DNA from: an uncultured Barnesiella sp. | GTDB taxonomy: Bacteria; Bacteroidota; Bacteroidia; Bacteroidales; Barnesiellaceae_A | Direction: 5' to 3' | Length of the DNA: 64,000 nucleotides | NCBI GenBank assembly: GCA_944321085.1 | Contig: CALUJY010000009.1 | Span: 43,956-107,955 of the forward strand | Part shown: piece by piece, positions 35,273-44,512 of the stretch | Position numbering within the stretch: the stretch's first letter is position 1 | Layout: the number at the start of each line of letters is the position of its first letter | Made by a program: the position numbers and the translations under genes | The notes under the pieces: model-generated | Database searches by the model: none | Told to the model about the DNA's origin: nothing | What the model saw: the letters and a program-made list of their open reading frames with translations, nothing else

Positions 35273-36526
35273 TCAGCGTTTGAGGGTTACTTCGCGTTCG
35301 TAGCGTTCTACTTCCTTGATGTAGCTTTCGCCTGCGGGAACGTTGTTTTTCAGGCAGAAGTAGTCATATACGGCTTGCCACGGCATGGCTTTGGTCTCTT
35401 CGAGCAAGGCCAGTCGTTCGAATCCTTTACCTTCGGCTTCGTAACGGCGCAGACGCTCTATGGGCGAGAGCAATGCTTGCAGGAAGGCCTTTTGCGTGGC
35501 GCGTGCACCTATCACGTAAGCTCCTATACGATTGATGGAGGCATCGAAGTAATCGAGCCCTATATTGACGCGTTCGAGAGCGCCAGCCCATACGATTTCT
35601 TGCGCCAGCATCTGTACGCTGTCGTTGAGGATGACAACGTGGTCGCTGTCCCAGCGTACGGGGCGGCTCACGTGCAGCAATATTTCGGGCGAGAAGAGGA
35701 GCAACGCCGATATTTTATCGTAAGTCTCTTCGGTGGGGTGGAAGTGTCCCATGTCGAGTGTTGCCATGATACCTTTTTGCATGGCGTAGCACATGTAGAA
35801 CTCGTGCGAACCGGCGGTGAAGCTCTCCAATCCTACACCGAAGAGCTTGCATTCTACGGCGTCTTTGACGTTCTCGAAGCGGTGCTCGAAGATGCGGTCG
35901 AGCGACTCTTTGAGCAACTCGCGGTAGTAGTAGCGGTCGACGGTGAGGTCTTTTGCACCGTCGTGTACCCACAGGTTGTGGCAGGCTTTCGAACCGAGTT
36001 GACGACCCATCTCGTCGGCGATGCGGCGGCTGCGTATGGTGTGTTCAACCCAGAAGTCGCGTATCGCTTTGTCGCGGTTGGCCAAAGAGAGGTCGCCGCT
36101 TTTGGGGTGCGAGAAACTTGTGCTGTTGAAGTCGAGTTTCATTTCGTTGGCTTTTGCCCAATCTATCCAGCTTTGGAAGTGGCGGGGCTCTATTTCGTCG
36201 CGGTCTACCTTTTGACCTCCGAAGTCGCCGTATATGGCGTGCAGGCTCAGACGGTGGTGTCCCGGGATGAGGGTGTTTACCTCCTCGATGTCGGCACGCA
36301 CTTCGTCTATATTGCGTGCTTTGCCGGGATAGTTTCCGGTAGCCTGTATACCTCCGGTGAGGCTGCCGCCAAGGTTTTCAAATCCGGTCACATCGTCGGT
36401 TTGCCAGCAGTGGAGTGACAGGGCGATGTTTTGCAGTTTTTGCAGTGCGGCATCGGTATCGACGCCGGCTTCGGCATATTGCTCGCGAGCGATTTCGTAG
36501 TTGCGGATGATTTGTTCTTCTGTCAT
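35273..36526 (-). CDS. rhaA: L-rhamnose isomerase
   Basis: Converts L-rhamnose to L-rhamnulose. Its 417 residues match RhaA; Bacteroides literature calls it RhaI. Conserved blocks include LSLHCWQTDDVTGFE and the FNSTSFSHPKSGDLSLA region. Metal-site residues lie in NLWVHDGAKD, LDMGHFHPTE and SRPVRWDSDHVV. It starts 4 bp after rhaB and ends 4 bp before rhaT. Confidence 0.97.
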   Translation of the reverse strand: MTEEQIIRNYEIAREQYAEAGVDTDAALQKLQNIALSLHCWQTDDVTGFENLGGSLTGGIQATGNYPGKARNIDEVRADIEEVNTLIPGHHRLSLHAIYGDFGGQKVDRDEIEPRHFQSWIDWAKANEMKLDFNSTSFSHPKSGDLSLANRDKAIRDFWVEHTIRSRRIADEMGRQLGSKACHNLWVHDGAKDLTVDRYYYRELLKESLDRIFEHRFENVKDAVECKLFGVGLESFTAGSHEFYMCYAMQKGIMATLDMGHFHPTEETYDKISALLLFSPEILLHVSRPVRWDSDHVVILNDSVQMLAQEIVWAGALERVNIGLDYFDASINRIGAYVIGARATQKAFLQALLSPIERLRRYEAEGKGFERLALLEETKAMPWQAVYDYFCLKNNVPAGESYIKEVERYEREVTLKR

Positions 36527-36530
36527 GGTG

Positions 36531-38015
36531 TTATAAGTTTATATGGGTGATTTGTAAAAATTGTCGGTATGCTTCGTCCCATGACGCCTTGTCGTGGGGC
36601 AAGTATTGCTCGGTATGTATCGAGGCGGCTATGACACGGCGCATCTCAGGCAATGAGCCTGCCATTCCGGCCGCAGCCGCTTGCAGCATGATATTGCCTA
36701 TTGCCGTGGCCTCGGCAGGCCCTGCTATGACCGGTATGCCGATGGCGTCGGCGGTCATTTGCGAGAGTAGGGCGTTGCGCGAGCCTCCGCCTATGACGTG
36801 CAGCCGTTCTATGGGGAATGGTGCGAGCCTGCCGAACATTTCGAGTACGGCGCGGTATTTGAGGGCAAGGCTCTCGAAAATACATCGTATGAAATCGGCA
36901 TGGCTTTCGGGTCGTGTTTGGGCTGTACGGCGGCAGTACTCGGCGATGGCGAGAGGCATGTCGTCGGGATGGGCAAAAGAGGTGTCGTCGGGGTCGATAT
37001 AGCGGGCGAAAGGAGTGGCTTGCCGTGCCATTTCTACGATTTGTCCGTAGCTGTATTCGATGCCCTCTTTGCGCCAGCGACGCAGGCACTCTTCGAGGAG
37101 CCACATTCCGGTGATGTTTTTGAGCAGCCGTATGGTTTTTCCTGCGCCCCCTTCGTTGCTGATATTGAGACGGTAAGTCTCTTCGTTGATGACAGGGGCA
37201 TCGGTCTCTATACCCATGAGCGACCATGTGCCCGAACTGAGGTATGCAAAGTTGCGGTCGGCAGCCGGGATGGCGGCCACTGCCGAGGCCGTGTCGTGGC
37301 CTGCTACGGCAATGACAGGGATGGGTGCGATGCCCGTCTCGGCAACTATTTCGTCGCTGATGTGTCCTATGGTCGTGCCGGGTTCTACCATGCGGCCGAA
37401 GCGTGACGCATCCAAGCCGAGGCTGGCAAGCAGATGCTCATCGAATGTGCGCGTGGAGGCATCGAGCAGTTGCGAGGTGGAGGCGATGGTGTATTCCGTT
37501 ACTTTCTCGCCCGTAAGCAGGTAGGCAAGGGCATCGGGCATGAAGAGTATGTGGCGGGCTGCTTGCAGTTGCGATACTCCGGAGCGTCGCATGGCATGCA
37601 GCTGGAAAAGCGTGTTGAAGTTGAGGATTTGTATTCCTGTGCGGCGATATACCTCTTGTCGGGGCATTACGTTCTCTAAGTAGTCTTTGCACCACGTATC
37701 GGTATAGGGGTCGCGGTAGCAGGGCGGCAGTCCTGCAATGGTGCCGTCGTCGGCGATGCAAGCCATGTCGACTCCCCATGTGTCTATGCCTGCCGATGTT
37801 ATCTCTATGCCTTCGCGGGCAACTATTGCCAGCGCGTTTTTAAGTTCGTCGAAGAGCGAGTATATATTCCAATACCAGTGCTTTCCCACATGCACGATGC
37901 GGTTGGGGAAGCGCGATATTTCGCGCGTTTGCAGCGAGCCGTGGTTTATGCTGCCCAAGATGGCGCGGCCACTTGTCGCGCCCAAGTCGAATGCTATAAA
38001 ATGATATGTTTTCAT
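36531..38015 (-). CDS. rhaB: Rhamnulokinase
   Basis: FGGY-family kinase phosphorylating L-rhamnulose. The start is ATG 38015, where the family N-terminus MKTYHFIAFDLGATSGRAIL begins; upstream in-frame ATGs add a non-conserved extension. About 494 residues. The nucleotide-binding folds are visible as DLGATSGR, AGIDTWGVD, AVAGHDTASAVAAIP and VIGGGSRNALLSQMTADA. First gene of the operon, 177 bp after the AraC regulator stop. No perfect TAnnTTTG box was found in that gap, consistent with an activator-dependent promoter. Confidence 0.95.
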   Translation of the reverse strand: MKTYHFIAFDLGATSGRAILGSINHGSLQTREISRFPNRIVHVGKHWYWNIYSLFDELKNALAIVAREGIEITSAGIDTWGVDMACIADDGTIAGLPPCYRDPYTDTWCKDYLENVMPRQEVYRRTGIQILNFNTLFQLHAMRRSGVSQLQAARHILFMPDALAYLLTGEKVTEYTIASTSQLLDASTRTFDEHLLASLGLDASRFGRMVEPGTTIGHISDEIVAETGIAPIPVIAVAGHDTASAVAAIPAADRNFAYLSSGTWSLMGIETDAPVINEETYRLNISNEGGAGKTIRLLKNITGMWLLEECLRRWRKEGIEYSYGQIVEMARQATPFARYIDPDDTSFAHPDDMPLAIAEYCRRTAQTRPESHADFIRCIFESLALKYRAVLEMFGRLAPFPIERLHVIGGGSRNALLSQMTADAIGIPVIAGPAEATAIGNIMLQAAAAGMAGSLPEMRRVIAASIHTEQYLPHDKASWDEAYRQFLQITHINL

Positions 38016-38192
38016 AAGAGAGTTGGTGAGTTGTCTGAGAAGGGGTGTCGCATACAACCGTTGCCGCATCGAGCCGATGTCGCGCAAGAACATCCAAGCC
38101 GCTTGCGCGTACTTGTTGCCTGCTATGCTGCCTTGTACTGCTTACAACTATGCGGAACAGGCATGAAACCGTTGCCTGCGACAGGGTTGCCG

Positions 38193-39083
38193 TCAGATAA
38201 CGATTTTCTTTTTACGATAATTTTCGCGGAAGTTTTTGGGTGAACACCCTTTTTTCTTCTTGAAGATGCGGTTGAAATTAGAGAGGTTGTTGAACCCGCA
38301 GTCGTAGCAAATCTCAGAGATAGGCATCGACGTATCGACCAACAGGCGCGAAGCCGCACCGAGACGGATGTCGATGATATAATTAGAGAGGTTTTTGCCG
38401 GTGCGCAACTTGAAGAAACGGCTGAACGACACAGGTGTCATGTTTGCCAAATCGGCCAGTTGGGGCAGAGATGTCTGCTGGCTGTAATGCGTTGCGATGT
38501 ATTCTTGTATTTTGGCAATCCGGTCATCGTCTGAGATGGATTCCACCCGTGCGAATGCTGTGTTGGAGAGTGTCCGGTATGGACTCCTTGACAACTCGTA
38601 GAGGATGGAGAGGAAATTTATTACCGAGTAGAACCCCTCTGTTATCGACGAGAGTTTTATCAGCAACGAATAGACTTTCATGATGGCCGACATATCGAAT
38701 GCAATGCCTCGTTCGGCATCTTTGAGCATACGGTTGACCGATTTGAATTGGTTCTTTTTGAGCAAGTTGCTGAAAAACAATTCGGGAGAGAATTGTATGG
38801 TGATTTCGTGTATCTCGTCGGAGGTGCATTCGTGTTGTTCCCAAACGTGCTCCAAGTCTTTGCTTGTGATGAGTACCAAATCGTAATCCCCTATAACCTC
38901 CAAGGAGTCGCCTACAATACGTCTCACACCCTTGGCATGTTCTGTGAAATTCAACTCAAATTCGGGATGGCGATGTATTGGGTAGGTAAATTCTTTCTTG
39001 TAACGGTCGGCAATATAGAAGCAGTCACCCTCTGACAAGGGCGTTATCTCACGGATGACTTGGCTTTTTGTATTGGCACTCAT
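38193..39083 (-). CDS. AraC-family transcriptional regulator (likely rhamnose activator)
   Basis: A 296-residue regulator from ATG 39083, chosen because a -7 box lies at 39102-39109 and the longer frame has no family match. The N-terminal cupin-like sensor domain (about 10-110) includes YPIHRHPEFELNFTEHAKGV. The C-terminal domain has two helix-turn-helix motifs, SLPQLADLANMTPVSFSRFF and PISEICYDCGFNNLSNFNRI. Its location just upstream of rhaB suggests it is the RhaR-type activator; this is inference from position. Confidence 0.9.
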   Translation of the reverse strand: MSANTKSQVIREITPLSEGDCFYIADRYKKEFTYPIHRHPEFELNFTEHAKGVRRIVGDSLEVIGDYDLVLITSKDLEHVWEQHECTSDEIHEITIQFSPELFFSNLLKKNQFKSVNRMLKDAERGIAFDMSAIMKVYSLLIKLSSITEGFYSVINFLSILYELSRSPYRTLSNTAFARVESISDDDRIAKIQEYIATHYSQQTSLPQLADLANMTPVSFSRFFKLRTGKNLSNYIIDIRLGAASRLLVDTSMPISEICYDCGFNNLSNFNRIFKKKKGCSPKNFRENYRKKKIVI

Positions 39084-39101
39084 TACGGTATTAGAATTGT
39101 A

Positions 39102-39109
39102 CAAAAATA
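39102..39109 (-). promoter_or_regulatory. Promoter -7 box for the AraC regulator
   Basis: TATTTTTG on the minus strand, 18 bp before ATG 39083. No canonical -33. Confidence 0.45.
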
Positions 39110-39196
39110 GCATATTGTATCTAATTAATGAGATTGGTTGAAGTGAAAAAAAACTAATTTGTATCGGATTGATAATTTTGCTTTCTGTATGAGTCC

Positions 39197-41494
39197 TTAG
39201 AAGACAACAACTTTTGTCCCTTCTACAATATATATTCCGGCACCGAGTGGTACGATGGTTTCGCCTGCGGGACACTGCTTGCAGCAGACCATACGGCCGT
39301 CGATACCGTAGATGGCAATTTTCCGGTCGCTCTCACAACGGATGGTGACTTGGCCGTTGCTGCCCCATGCTTTGATGGCGTTTCGGGTGGCTTGCGGTGC
39401 GACGACACTGTTGATGGCGCCGGGTATGGGCAAGAGTGAGATATTGTCTATGAGATAGGTGTTGTCGTTTTTCATGACCCGTATGTATAACTTGCTTTCA
39501 TGGGCAATGTCGGCCGTTACCAATGCGGGATTGATGGTAAGTGTGACGTGGAACCAATTACCGATTGCGCATTCGCCCCATGCTGCTGTTTCGTTGCCGC
39601 TGTGGTCGTATGCAGCACCTATCTTGACGTGTTCACCGTTGCGTTCGTCGATGCGTACGCCTATCTCGACGCCAGCCCACGAGATAGCATTACCCTCGGT
39701 GAAACAGATGTCAAAGCTGAGGCTTTCGTAGCTGTCCCATGTAGTACCTTCGGGGAGCGCGTCGGCAAGAGTGAGTGGCGAGCATTCGGGATTGACGACT
39801 TGCAGGCATTGCGCCGAGTTGTTTTGTTCCGAGGGGTAACTGTTGGCTACGACCGAGGCGCTGCCTTGCCAAGGCATCTCGAAAAGGGGCGAAGTGCCGG
39901 TAGCCAATTCCTCGAAGTCGAAGATGAGTTGTTCCTCCGGGGTGTCGGTAGTCTCTTTTTCGAGGAGTTCCACATCGTCGATGGCATAGACAAATTGCGC
40001 TCTGCCCAATTTTATCATGATATTGCGCTCATTGGTATCGAACGAGGCTACGGCTTCGCTGAGGAGCGTTTCGTCGAAGTGGAGCTCGACATTCATCCAT
40101 TGTTCTATATAGCCGGTTTCCCAAGCTGCGCCGTTACCCTGTTCGGGGTCGACGAGTATCATGGTATTGGGGTCGCAAGAGACTCCTACGTTAAATCCTA
40201 TCCAGTCGATGTCGCCGGTGTTGCCGGGGAGTATCATTGCCTTGAAGCGCAAGGCGTAATAGTCGGTGAGCTCTTTCCCTTCGGGGAGGGTAACAGGTAG
40301 GCCTACCTGAGCGTAGTATGTACTGCGTATTTTCAGTGCTTTGTCAGAGCTGTTTATAGCATCTTTCACAGGATTGTCTATCCATTCGCACGTACCGTCG
40401 GCAGCAACGTATGCGTTGCCGTCGTTCTCTTCGAAATCGGTTACGAGGAGCGATGCCGGAATATATTGCGTGGCGCCTACCGAGGGATATTTTTCCAAGA
40501 CTTGCATTTGAGGACGATCGGTGCGGTAGTTGTCGGTGGGTTGTACCGAGAGAGGATATGAACCCCATCGCGGACCTGCCGACCAGTATGTGCCCGACAC
40601 GCCGTTTTGCTTCATGTAGCTGAGCAGATTGTCGAGTGTGACGAGCCACCGTGAGTCGTTGTCGGGAATGCCGTATTCGCCGATAAGACCTCGCAGACCG
40701 TATCGGTTGAGCCATTCGACAAAGGGACGCGCACGTTCTACGCCGGTTTGAGCCGAAGCGCCTTCTGCATCGTAACCTTCGTCGTATGTTCCCGAGCAGT
40801 CGTTATCGAAGTATAAGTGGGCTTGGAAGATAAGGTTATCGGCCGGGTCGACGAGATTGCGCAGGTTGTCGCTGAAATATACCCAGTTGAGAGACGAGCT
40901 GTAAGAGTCGCCGCTGACGATGATAGGGGTTTCGGTATCGACCGTACGGATGGCGTCGATGACCGTTTGGGCAATGTCGAACCACGGAACCTCGGTTGTC
41001 ATGGCGTATGGCTCGTTCATCATGTCGTAACCCCAGATATTGGTATAGTCTTTGAATTCGGTTGCCAATTTTATCCATACGTCGGCGAGATGTTCTTTGG
41101 TGAGCCTCGTAGAGGCGCCGATGAGGTCGTAGTTGGTGCCTCCGTCGAAAGAGTAACGTGCAAAGTTGTGCATGTCGAGGATAACGGGCATGTCGCGTTC
41201 TTCGGCTGCACTGACGAAGCGTTTCATCTTTTCGAGCTCGGTGCTGTTGAGCTCGCCGCCAATTTGAGGTTGTATGCGCTCCCAACGGAACGGAAAGCGT
41301 ATAAGGGTGAGCCCTTTTTCTTTGAAGTAGTCGAGATCGTTTTCGCCCGGATAGCCGTAGTGAGTGCCATCGACGCCGGGATATACGCCACCGAACTCGG
41401 CTCCGGAAAGATTAACCCCAAAATAACTTTCGTTCTGCCCGAACGTAAGGGTACATACCGATGCGAGGCATGCGGCAAGAAATAGTCGTTTCAT
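39197..41494 (-). CDS. T9SS-exported GH5 glycoside hydrolase with beta-sandwich modules
   Basis: A 765-residue secreted enzyme with signal peptide MKRLFLAACLASVCTLTFGQ. The GH5 domain (about 22-335) has the acid-base E161 in GYDMMNEPY and the nucleophile E273 in GLIGEYGIP, with LIRFPFRWERI upstream. Two carbohydrate-binding-like beta-sandwiches follow (about 345-515 and 530-675). They share the patterns ALRFKAMILPG and LSFDICFTEG and both end in a DD/DN-ISLL strand. The C-terminus (about 690-765) is a T9SS sorting domain ending GAGIYIVEGTKVVVF. The substrate is probably a beta-1,4-glucan or mannan; it could be a partner of the neighbouring rhamnose genes in plant-glycan use. Confidence 0.92.
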   Translation of the reverse strand: MKRLFLAACLASVCTLTFGQNESYFGVNLSGAEFGGVYPGVDGTHYGYPGENDLDYFKEKGLTLIRFPFRWERIQPQIGGELNSTELEKMKRFVSAAEERDMPVILDMHNFARYSFDGGTNYDLIGASTRLTKEHLADVWIKLATEFKDYTNIWGYDMMNEPYAMTTEVPWFDIAQTVIDAIRTVDTETPIIVSGDSYSSSLNWVYFSDNLRNLVDPADNLIFQAHLYFDNDCSGTYDEGYDAEGASAQTGVERARPFVEWLNRYGLRGLIGEYGIPDNDSRWLVTLDNLLSYMKQNGVSGTYWSAGPRWGSYPLSVQPTDNYRTDRPQMQVLEKYPSVGATQYIPASLLVTDFEENDGNAYVAADGTCEWIDNPVKDAINSSDKALKIRSTYYAQVGLPVTLPEGKELTDYYALRFKAMILPGNTGDIDWIGFNVGVSCDPNTMILVDPEQGNGAAWETGYIEQWMNVELHFDETLLSEAVASFDTNERNIMIKLGRAQFVYAIDDVELLEKETTDTPEEQLIFDFEELATGTSPLFEMPWQGSASVVANSYPSEQNNSAQCLQVVNPECSPLTLADALPEGTTWDSYESLSFDICFTEGNAISWAGVEIGVRIDERNGEHVKIGAAYDHSGNETAAWGECAIGNWFHVTLTINPALVTADIAHESKLYIRVMKNDNTYLIDNISLLPIPGAINSVVAPQATRNAIKAWGSNGQVTIRCESDRKIAIYGIDGRMVCCKQCPAGETIVPLGAGIYIVEGTKVVVF

Positions 41495-42131
41495 TCAAAT
41501 CGGTGTTATGCAAACACTCTTTTTCCCTTAAAACTAATACCTTTATGAAAAACCTAATATGATGTTGCAAATGTCGGGCGTTTTGTAGTACTGTGCTACT
41601 CATTTATTATCTTATACCGATACTATTACGTCAAACCGGTAAATATAAGGCCGAAAAGGCCGTTTAACGTTCCAAGAGAGTGAATTGTGCCGCGATTACT
41701 ATGCCGTGTACCGTATTGTGATTGTGCGAGAACGAAGATGTTATCTCCATTTTGTATAGGTTTTGCCACTCTCTTTTGCGATGCTCTGTTTTTGCCGGCG
41801 TGTCGTGCTGTCGCATATTGTACGGAACGGCGGTGCGTATGGTTGAAAGAGAATATTGGCCGAGGCTTGCATTCTCTTTGAAATACAGCATGGTGAGTCG
41901 TGTCGGACGAGCAACGTGCCATGAAGCGCGGTATGATAATAGTGAGGTATCGGTTGCGGTTAAGATAGTATCGGTATGTGCGACAGCTTGTGCAGATGTT
42001 GACTTGACAGTCGTGTAGATATGCCCGGCGGCGCAGAAATGTTTCCGGGTAGGAAGATGGGGTATGATAAATGTAAGAGTTACGGACAATTATGCAGGAA
42101 GTCCGCAACCCTTACAGGTGTGCGTTTGCTG
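41495..42131. other. Region between the GH5 gene and the terminase gene
   Basis: 637 bp, the left border of the phage-like island. It contains the weakly supported frame 41664-42089 and a small GGCC-type hairpin at about 41652-41664. No integrase, att repeat or clear promoter is recognisable; the nearest -7-like box for the GH5 gene is GACATTTG (mismatch at TA). Confidence 0.5.
41664..42089 (-). CDS. Possible hypothetical protein downstream of the terminase gene
   Basis: An open frame of 141 codons starting 42 bp after the terminase stop, on the same strand. I do not recognise it. Its second half (about residues 60-141) has ordinary amphipathic composition, for example RLTMLYFKENASLGQYSLS and IVIAAQFTLLER, which reads like protein. 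A longer overlapping frame (41626-42108) has arginine- and cysteine-rich shadow composition. No signal peptide, membrane helix or known motif. Either this is a small phage-island gene or the region is non-coding. Confidence 0.35.
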   Translation of the reverse strand: MSVTLTFIIPHLPTRKHFCAAGHIYTTVKSTSAQAVAHTDTILTATDTSLLSYRASWHVARPTRLTMLYFKENASLGQYSLSTIRTAVPYNMRQHDTPAKTEHRKREWQNLYKMEITSSFSHNHNTVHGIVIAAQFTLLER

Positions 42132-44129
42132 TCAGAACGAGGCCTCGCCTATGGGCGGAGTGGTATGATGATATTTGACGGCAGCAAGAGGCTCTTCGCA
42201 ACAAATGTAGGTACCTATGCAACGCGTGATGAGTATGTCGTCGTGTTCGCCCTCTTTGGCACCGAAGCTGCCGTTGGGCTTGCGCTCAAATACATCGTAT
42301 TCGTGGCATGCCTCGGCATCGCGTTCTATGTATCCGTTCTGTCTCAGGATGTTGATTTGGTGATTGATGAGCAAAAGTTTGGTAGCACGGTTCATGTGGA
42401 ACCCCCATCTTTGCGGGGTTTGAGCTCCTATTTCGCCCCCGACGTGTTGTCGTGCGTAGAGGTTGCGGTAGTTTTGCGCAATGGTATCGAGTATATAGCC
42501 CGAATGCATCTCTTCGGTACATTCTGTTTCGAGGGTATTACTCTCAACGACGAGCAGGGCGTTGTCGTAGTATGCGGCAATCTGCACGGCTTTCCACGCG
42601 AGTAGGTCATGGTCGGTGTGCCCACGCCATTGTGCCACAATCGCAGGTACGCCGCCATTGAGCATGTCGCGGCGGTCGAAAACGGCGATGACGGAGTAGT
42701 CGGCCTTCTGCGAGCGGCCTCCTATGTCGACGGCGACAATGTAGCGGTTGCGTAATCGGGGGTCTTTTTCGGGCGGTTCCCAGATGTGTAGCAGTCCGCC
42801 GGGCTGTTCGACAAATTCCAAGTCGCTGAGAGCGTCGCGTCCTATGGAAGCCCTTGCATGTATTTCACCGGTGAAACGTGGTGGCAGGCAGTGTTGCCTG
42901 AGATTGTGTACTGCTTGCAGGTTGAATACCCGTTCGCCCGAGTAGCTGAATGCTTCGATGTCGTCGGACGGATATTCGGCCATCATATCGGCGTGCTCGT
43001 GATATTCGCGTCGTTTGGCGCGATACCATGCGATGGCTTCGAGTGTAGCGCCTTGTTGCCAAAGGTGACGCTCGTATTCGTTGAGTGAAGCGGCAAAAGC
43101 GGCCGGGTCGTCGAGATGAGTTGCGTATATCTCTATTTCGTGCCATGGGACGAATATGGGTTTCTTGTCACTTTCGCCCCGACAAGCCCGCATATATTCA
43201 CGATGGAAGTATCCTCCTGTACCGTTGGCAGTGCTTTCTATGACGACTACCGAGTAGGGCAGTAGCGCGATACTGCCGCATACGGCACGGATAAGGTTCT
43301 CGGGAGTATGAGCCGGCGTATTGTTCCAGAATGCTGCCTCGCTAAGGTGTGCCATGGCAGCATCGCTGCCGCGTACTGCCTCGGGCGATTCGGACGAGCA
43401 GATGGTAACTTTGGAGCCGGTGTCGGCAATACAAGAGGTGTTGCCCGACTTTTCAAAAGGCTTGAATACCGGTTGCAAGCTATCGTCGAGGAGCCATGCC
43501 GGGTAGTTGTCGAGTAGTTTGGTATACATGCCCTTGATTTGTGCAGCTGCATCTTTGATGTGTGCACAAATAATGCTGTTCCAGTTTTTGCGGTGGACAA
43601 GTTGTATCCAAGCCATGTACATCTGTACGAGAGTAGAGCCACCCCATTGGCGTGCTTTGAGCATAATGAGGCGTATGGGTTTCCCGGCAAGGCGCATCTC
43701 TTCGAGCATGGCAAGCAGTCGCCGTTGCGGCCGGTTGAGTATGAAGGGGATGTCGTTTTGTCCCTTTTTGTCTTTGATTTTGACGAACATCGCCGCCCAA
43801 AACTCAAAGTCGTAACGTATGCGCAGTTGCAGCCATTTAGTCCATAGCCCCTCTTTGAGCTCGAACGAAGGGCTTTTGTGGAGCTTGGCAAGGATAAAAG
43901 AGTCTAAGCATCCCGCTTGTGCAAGACTTTTGGCAAAAGGGTTTTCGTCGAGCATCGGTTGCGGGACGAACTGCCGGGGAATAGGCGCGTCGGGTAGTTC
44001 TACGGTAACACGTTTCCCAAGGGCATTGTACCCGGTGACCGGGTTGTAGGGCTTGTGTAGGGCGCGTTTGCGGCGGAGGTTCTCGGCGAGCATCTCGTCG
44101 ATTTGTTCGGGGACAATCTTATTCGTCAT
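42132..44129 (-). CDS. Phage terminase large subunit
   Basis: DNA-packaging ATPase-nuclease of 665 residues. The ATPase domain has Walker A KARQWGGST (158-166), a Walker B-like AHLSEAAFW (260-268) and the coupling motif VVVIESTANGTGG (294-306). The RNase H-like nuclease domain starts with the metal-binding D468 in YIVAVDIGG, with further acidic residues in VVESNTLETE and GEHDDILITR. The EYPSDDIEAFSYSG linker is common in such terminases. All catalytic motifs look intact. It overlaps the upstream small gene by 11 bp. No portal or capsid gene follows. Confidence 0.9.
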   Translation of the reverse strand: MTNKIVPEQIDEMLAENLRRKRALHKPYNPVTGYNALGKRVTVELPDAPIPRQFVPQPMLDENPFAKSLAQAGCLDSFILAKLHKSPSFELKEGLWTKWLQLRIRYDFEFWAAMFVKIKDKKGQNDIPFILNRPQRRLLAMLEEMRLAGKPIRLIMLKARQWGGSTLVQMYMAWIQLVHRKNWNSIICAHIKDAAAQIKGMYTKLLDNYPAWLLDDSLQPVFKPFEKSGNTSCIADTGSKVTICSSESPEAVRGSDAAMAHLSEAAFWNNTPAHTPENLIRAVCGSIALLPYSVVVIESTANGTGGYFHREYMRACRGESDKKPIFVPWHEIEIYATHLDDPAAFAASLNEYERHLWQQGATLEAIAWYRAKRREYHEHADMMAEYPSDDIEAFSYSGERVFNLQAVHNLRQHCLPPRFTGEIHARASIGRDALSDLEFVEQPGGLLHIWEPPEKDPRLRNRYIVAVDIGGRSQKADYSVIAVFDRRDMLNGGVPAIVAQWRGHTDHDLLAWKAVQIAAYYDNALLVVESNTLETECTEEMHSGYILDTIAQNYRNLYARQHVGGEIGAQTPQRWGFHMNRATKLLLINHQINILRQNGYIERDAEACHEYDVFERKPNGSFGAKEGEHDDILITRCIGTYICCEEPLAAVKYHHTTPPIGEASF

Positions 44130-44424
44130 AAGACAGGTCTTTGAGAAGTTTGTTGACCGCTTCTAATCGCATGGCAGTATCGGCGATGGAGTTTCGCGAA
44201 GTGGCAGAGGCCGGCGCATTCCCGGCATTGATGTCTTTACGAATGGTTTCGAGACATTTGGCGAGCGATGATTCGTTGGTGCAACCCGGCAGGGCGTCTA
44301 ATAGTTGGTCGTAACAGAGGTGCAACGCCTTGTATTGCTTGGAGCGTAATCCGGCGTCGGAGAAATCGAATGTTTCGAGCTTTTCGTTGTCAGAATGGTT
44401 CATGTCGAAAAAATGAGTTGTCAT
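44119..44424 (-). CDS. Small protein upstream of the terminase (possible terminase small subunit)
   Basis: About 101 residues from ATG 44424; ATG 44403 is possible. It overlaps the terminase start by 11 bp, so the two are translated together. The sequence is helical and charged, with YKALHLCYDQLLDAL and AMRLEAVNKLLKDLSYDE. No helix-turn-helix is obvious. Position and size suit a terminase small subunit, but there is no motif to prove it. A TACCTTTG box lies at 44443-44450. Confidence 0.6.
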   Translation of the reverse strand: MTTHFFDMNHSDNEKLETFDFSDAGLRSKQYKALHLCYDQLLDALPGCTNESSLAKCLETIRKDINAGNAPASATSRNSIADTAMRLEAVNKLLKDLSYDE

Positions 44425-44442
44425 GTTATTACATCGGTATGG

Positions 44443-44450
44443 CAAAGGTA
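44443..44450 (-). promoter_or_regulatory. Promoter -7 box for the terminase genes
   Basis: TACCTTTG on the minus strand, 18 bp before ATG 44424. The -33 is not canonical. Confidence 0.5.
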
Positions 44451-44512
44451 GATAGCGATCTTTGTGACGGAATGTTATAGTGTACCTAAATCGTAAAATC
44501 TAAAAAAATTGT

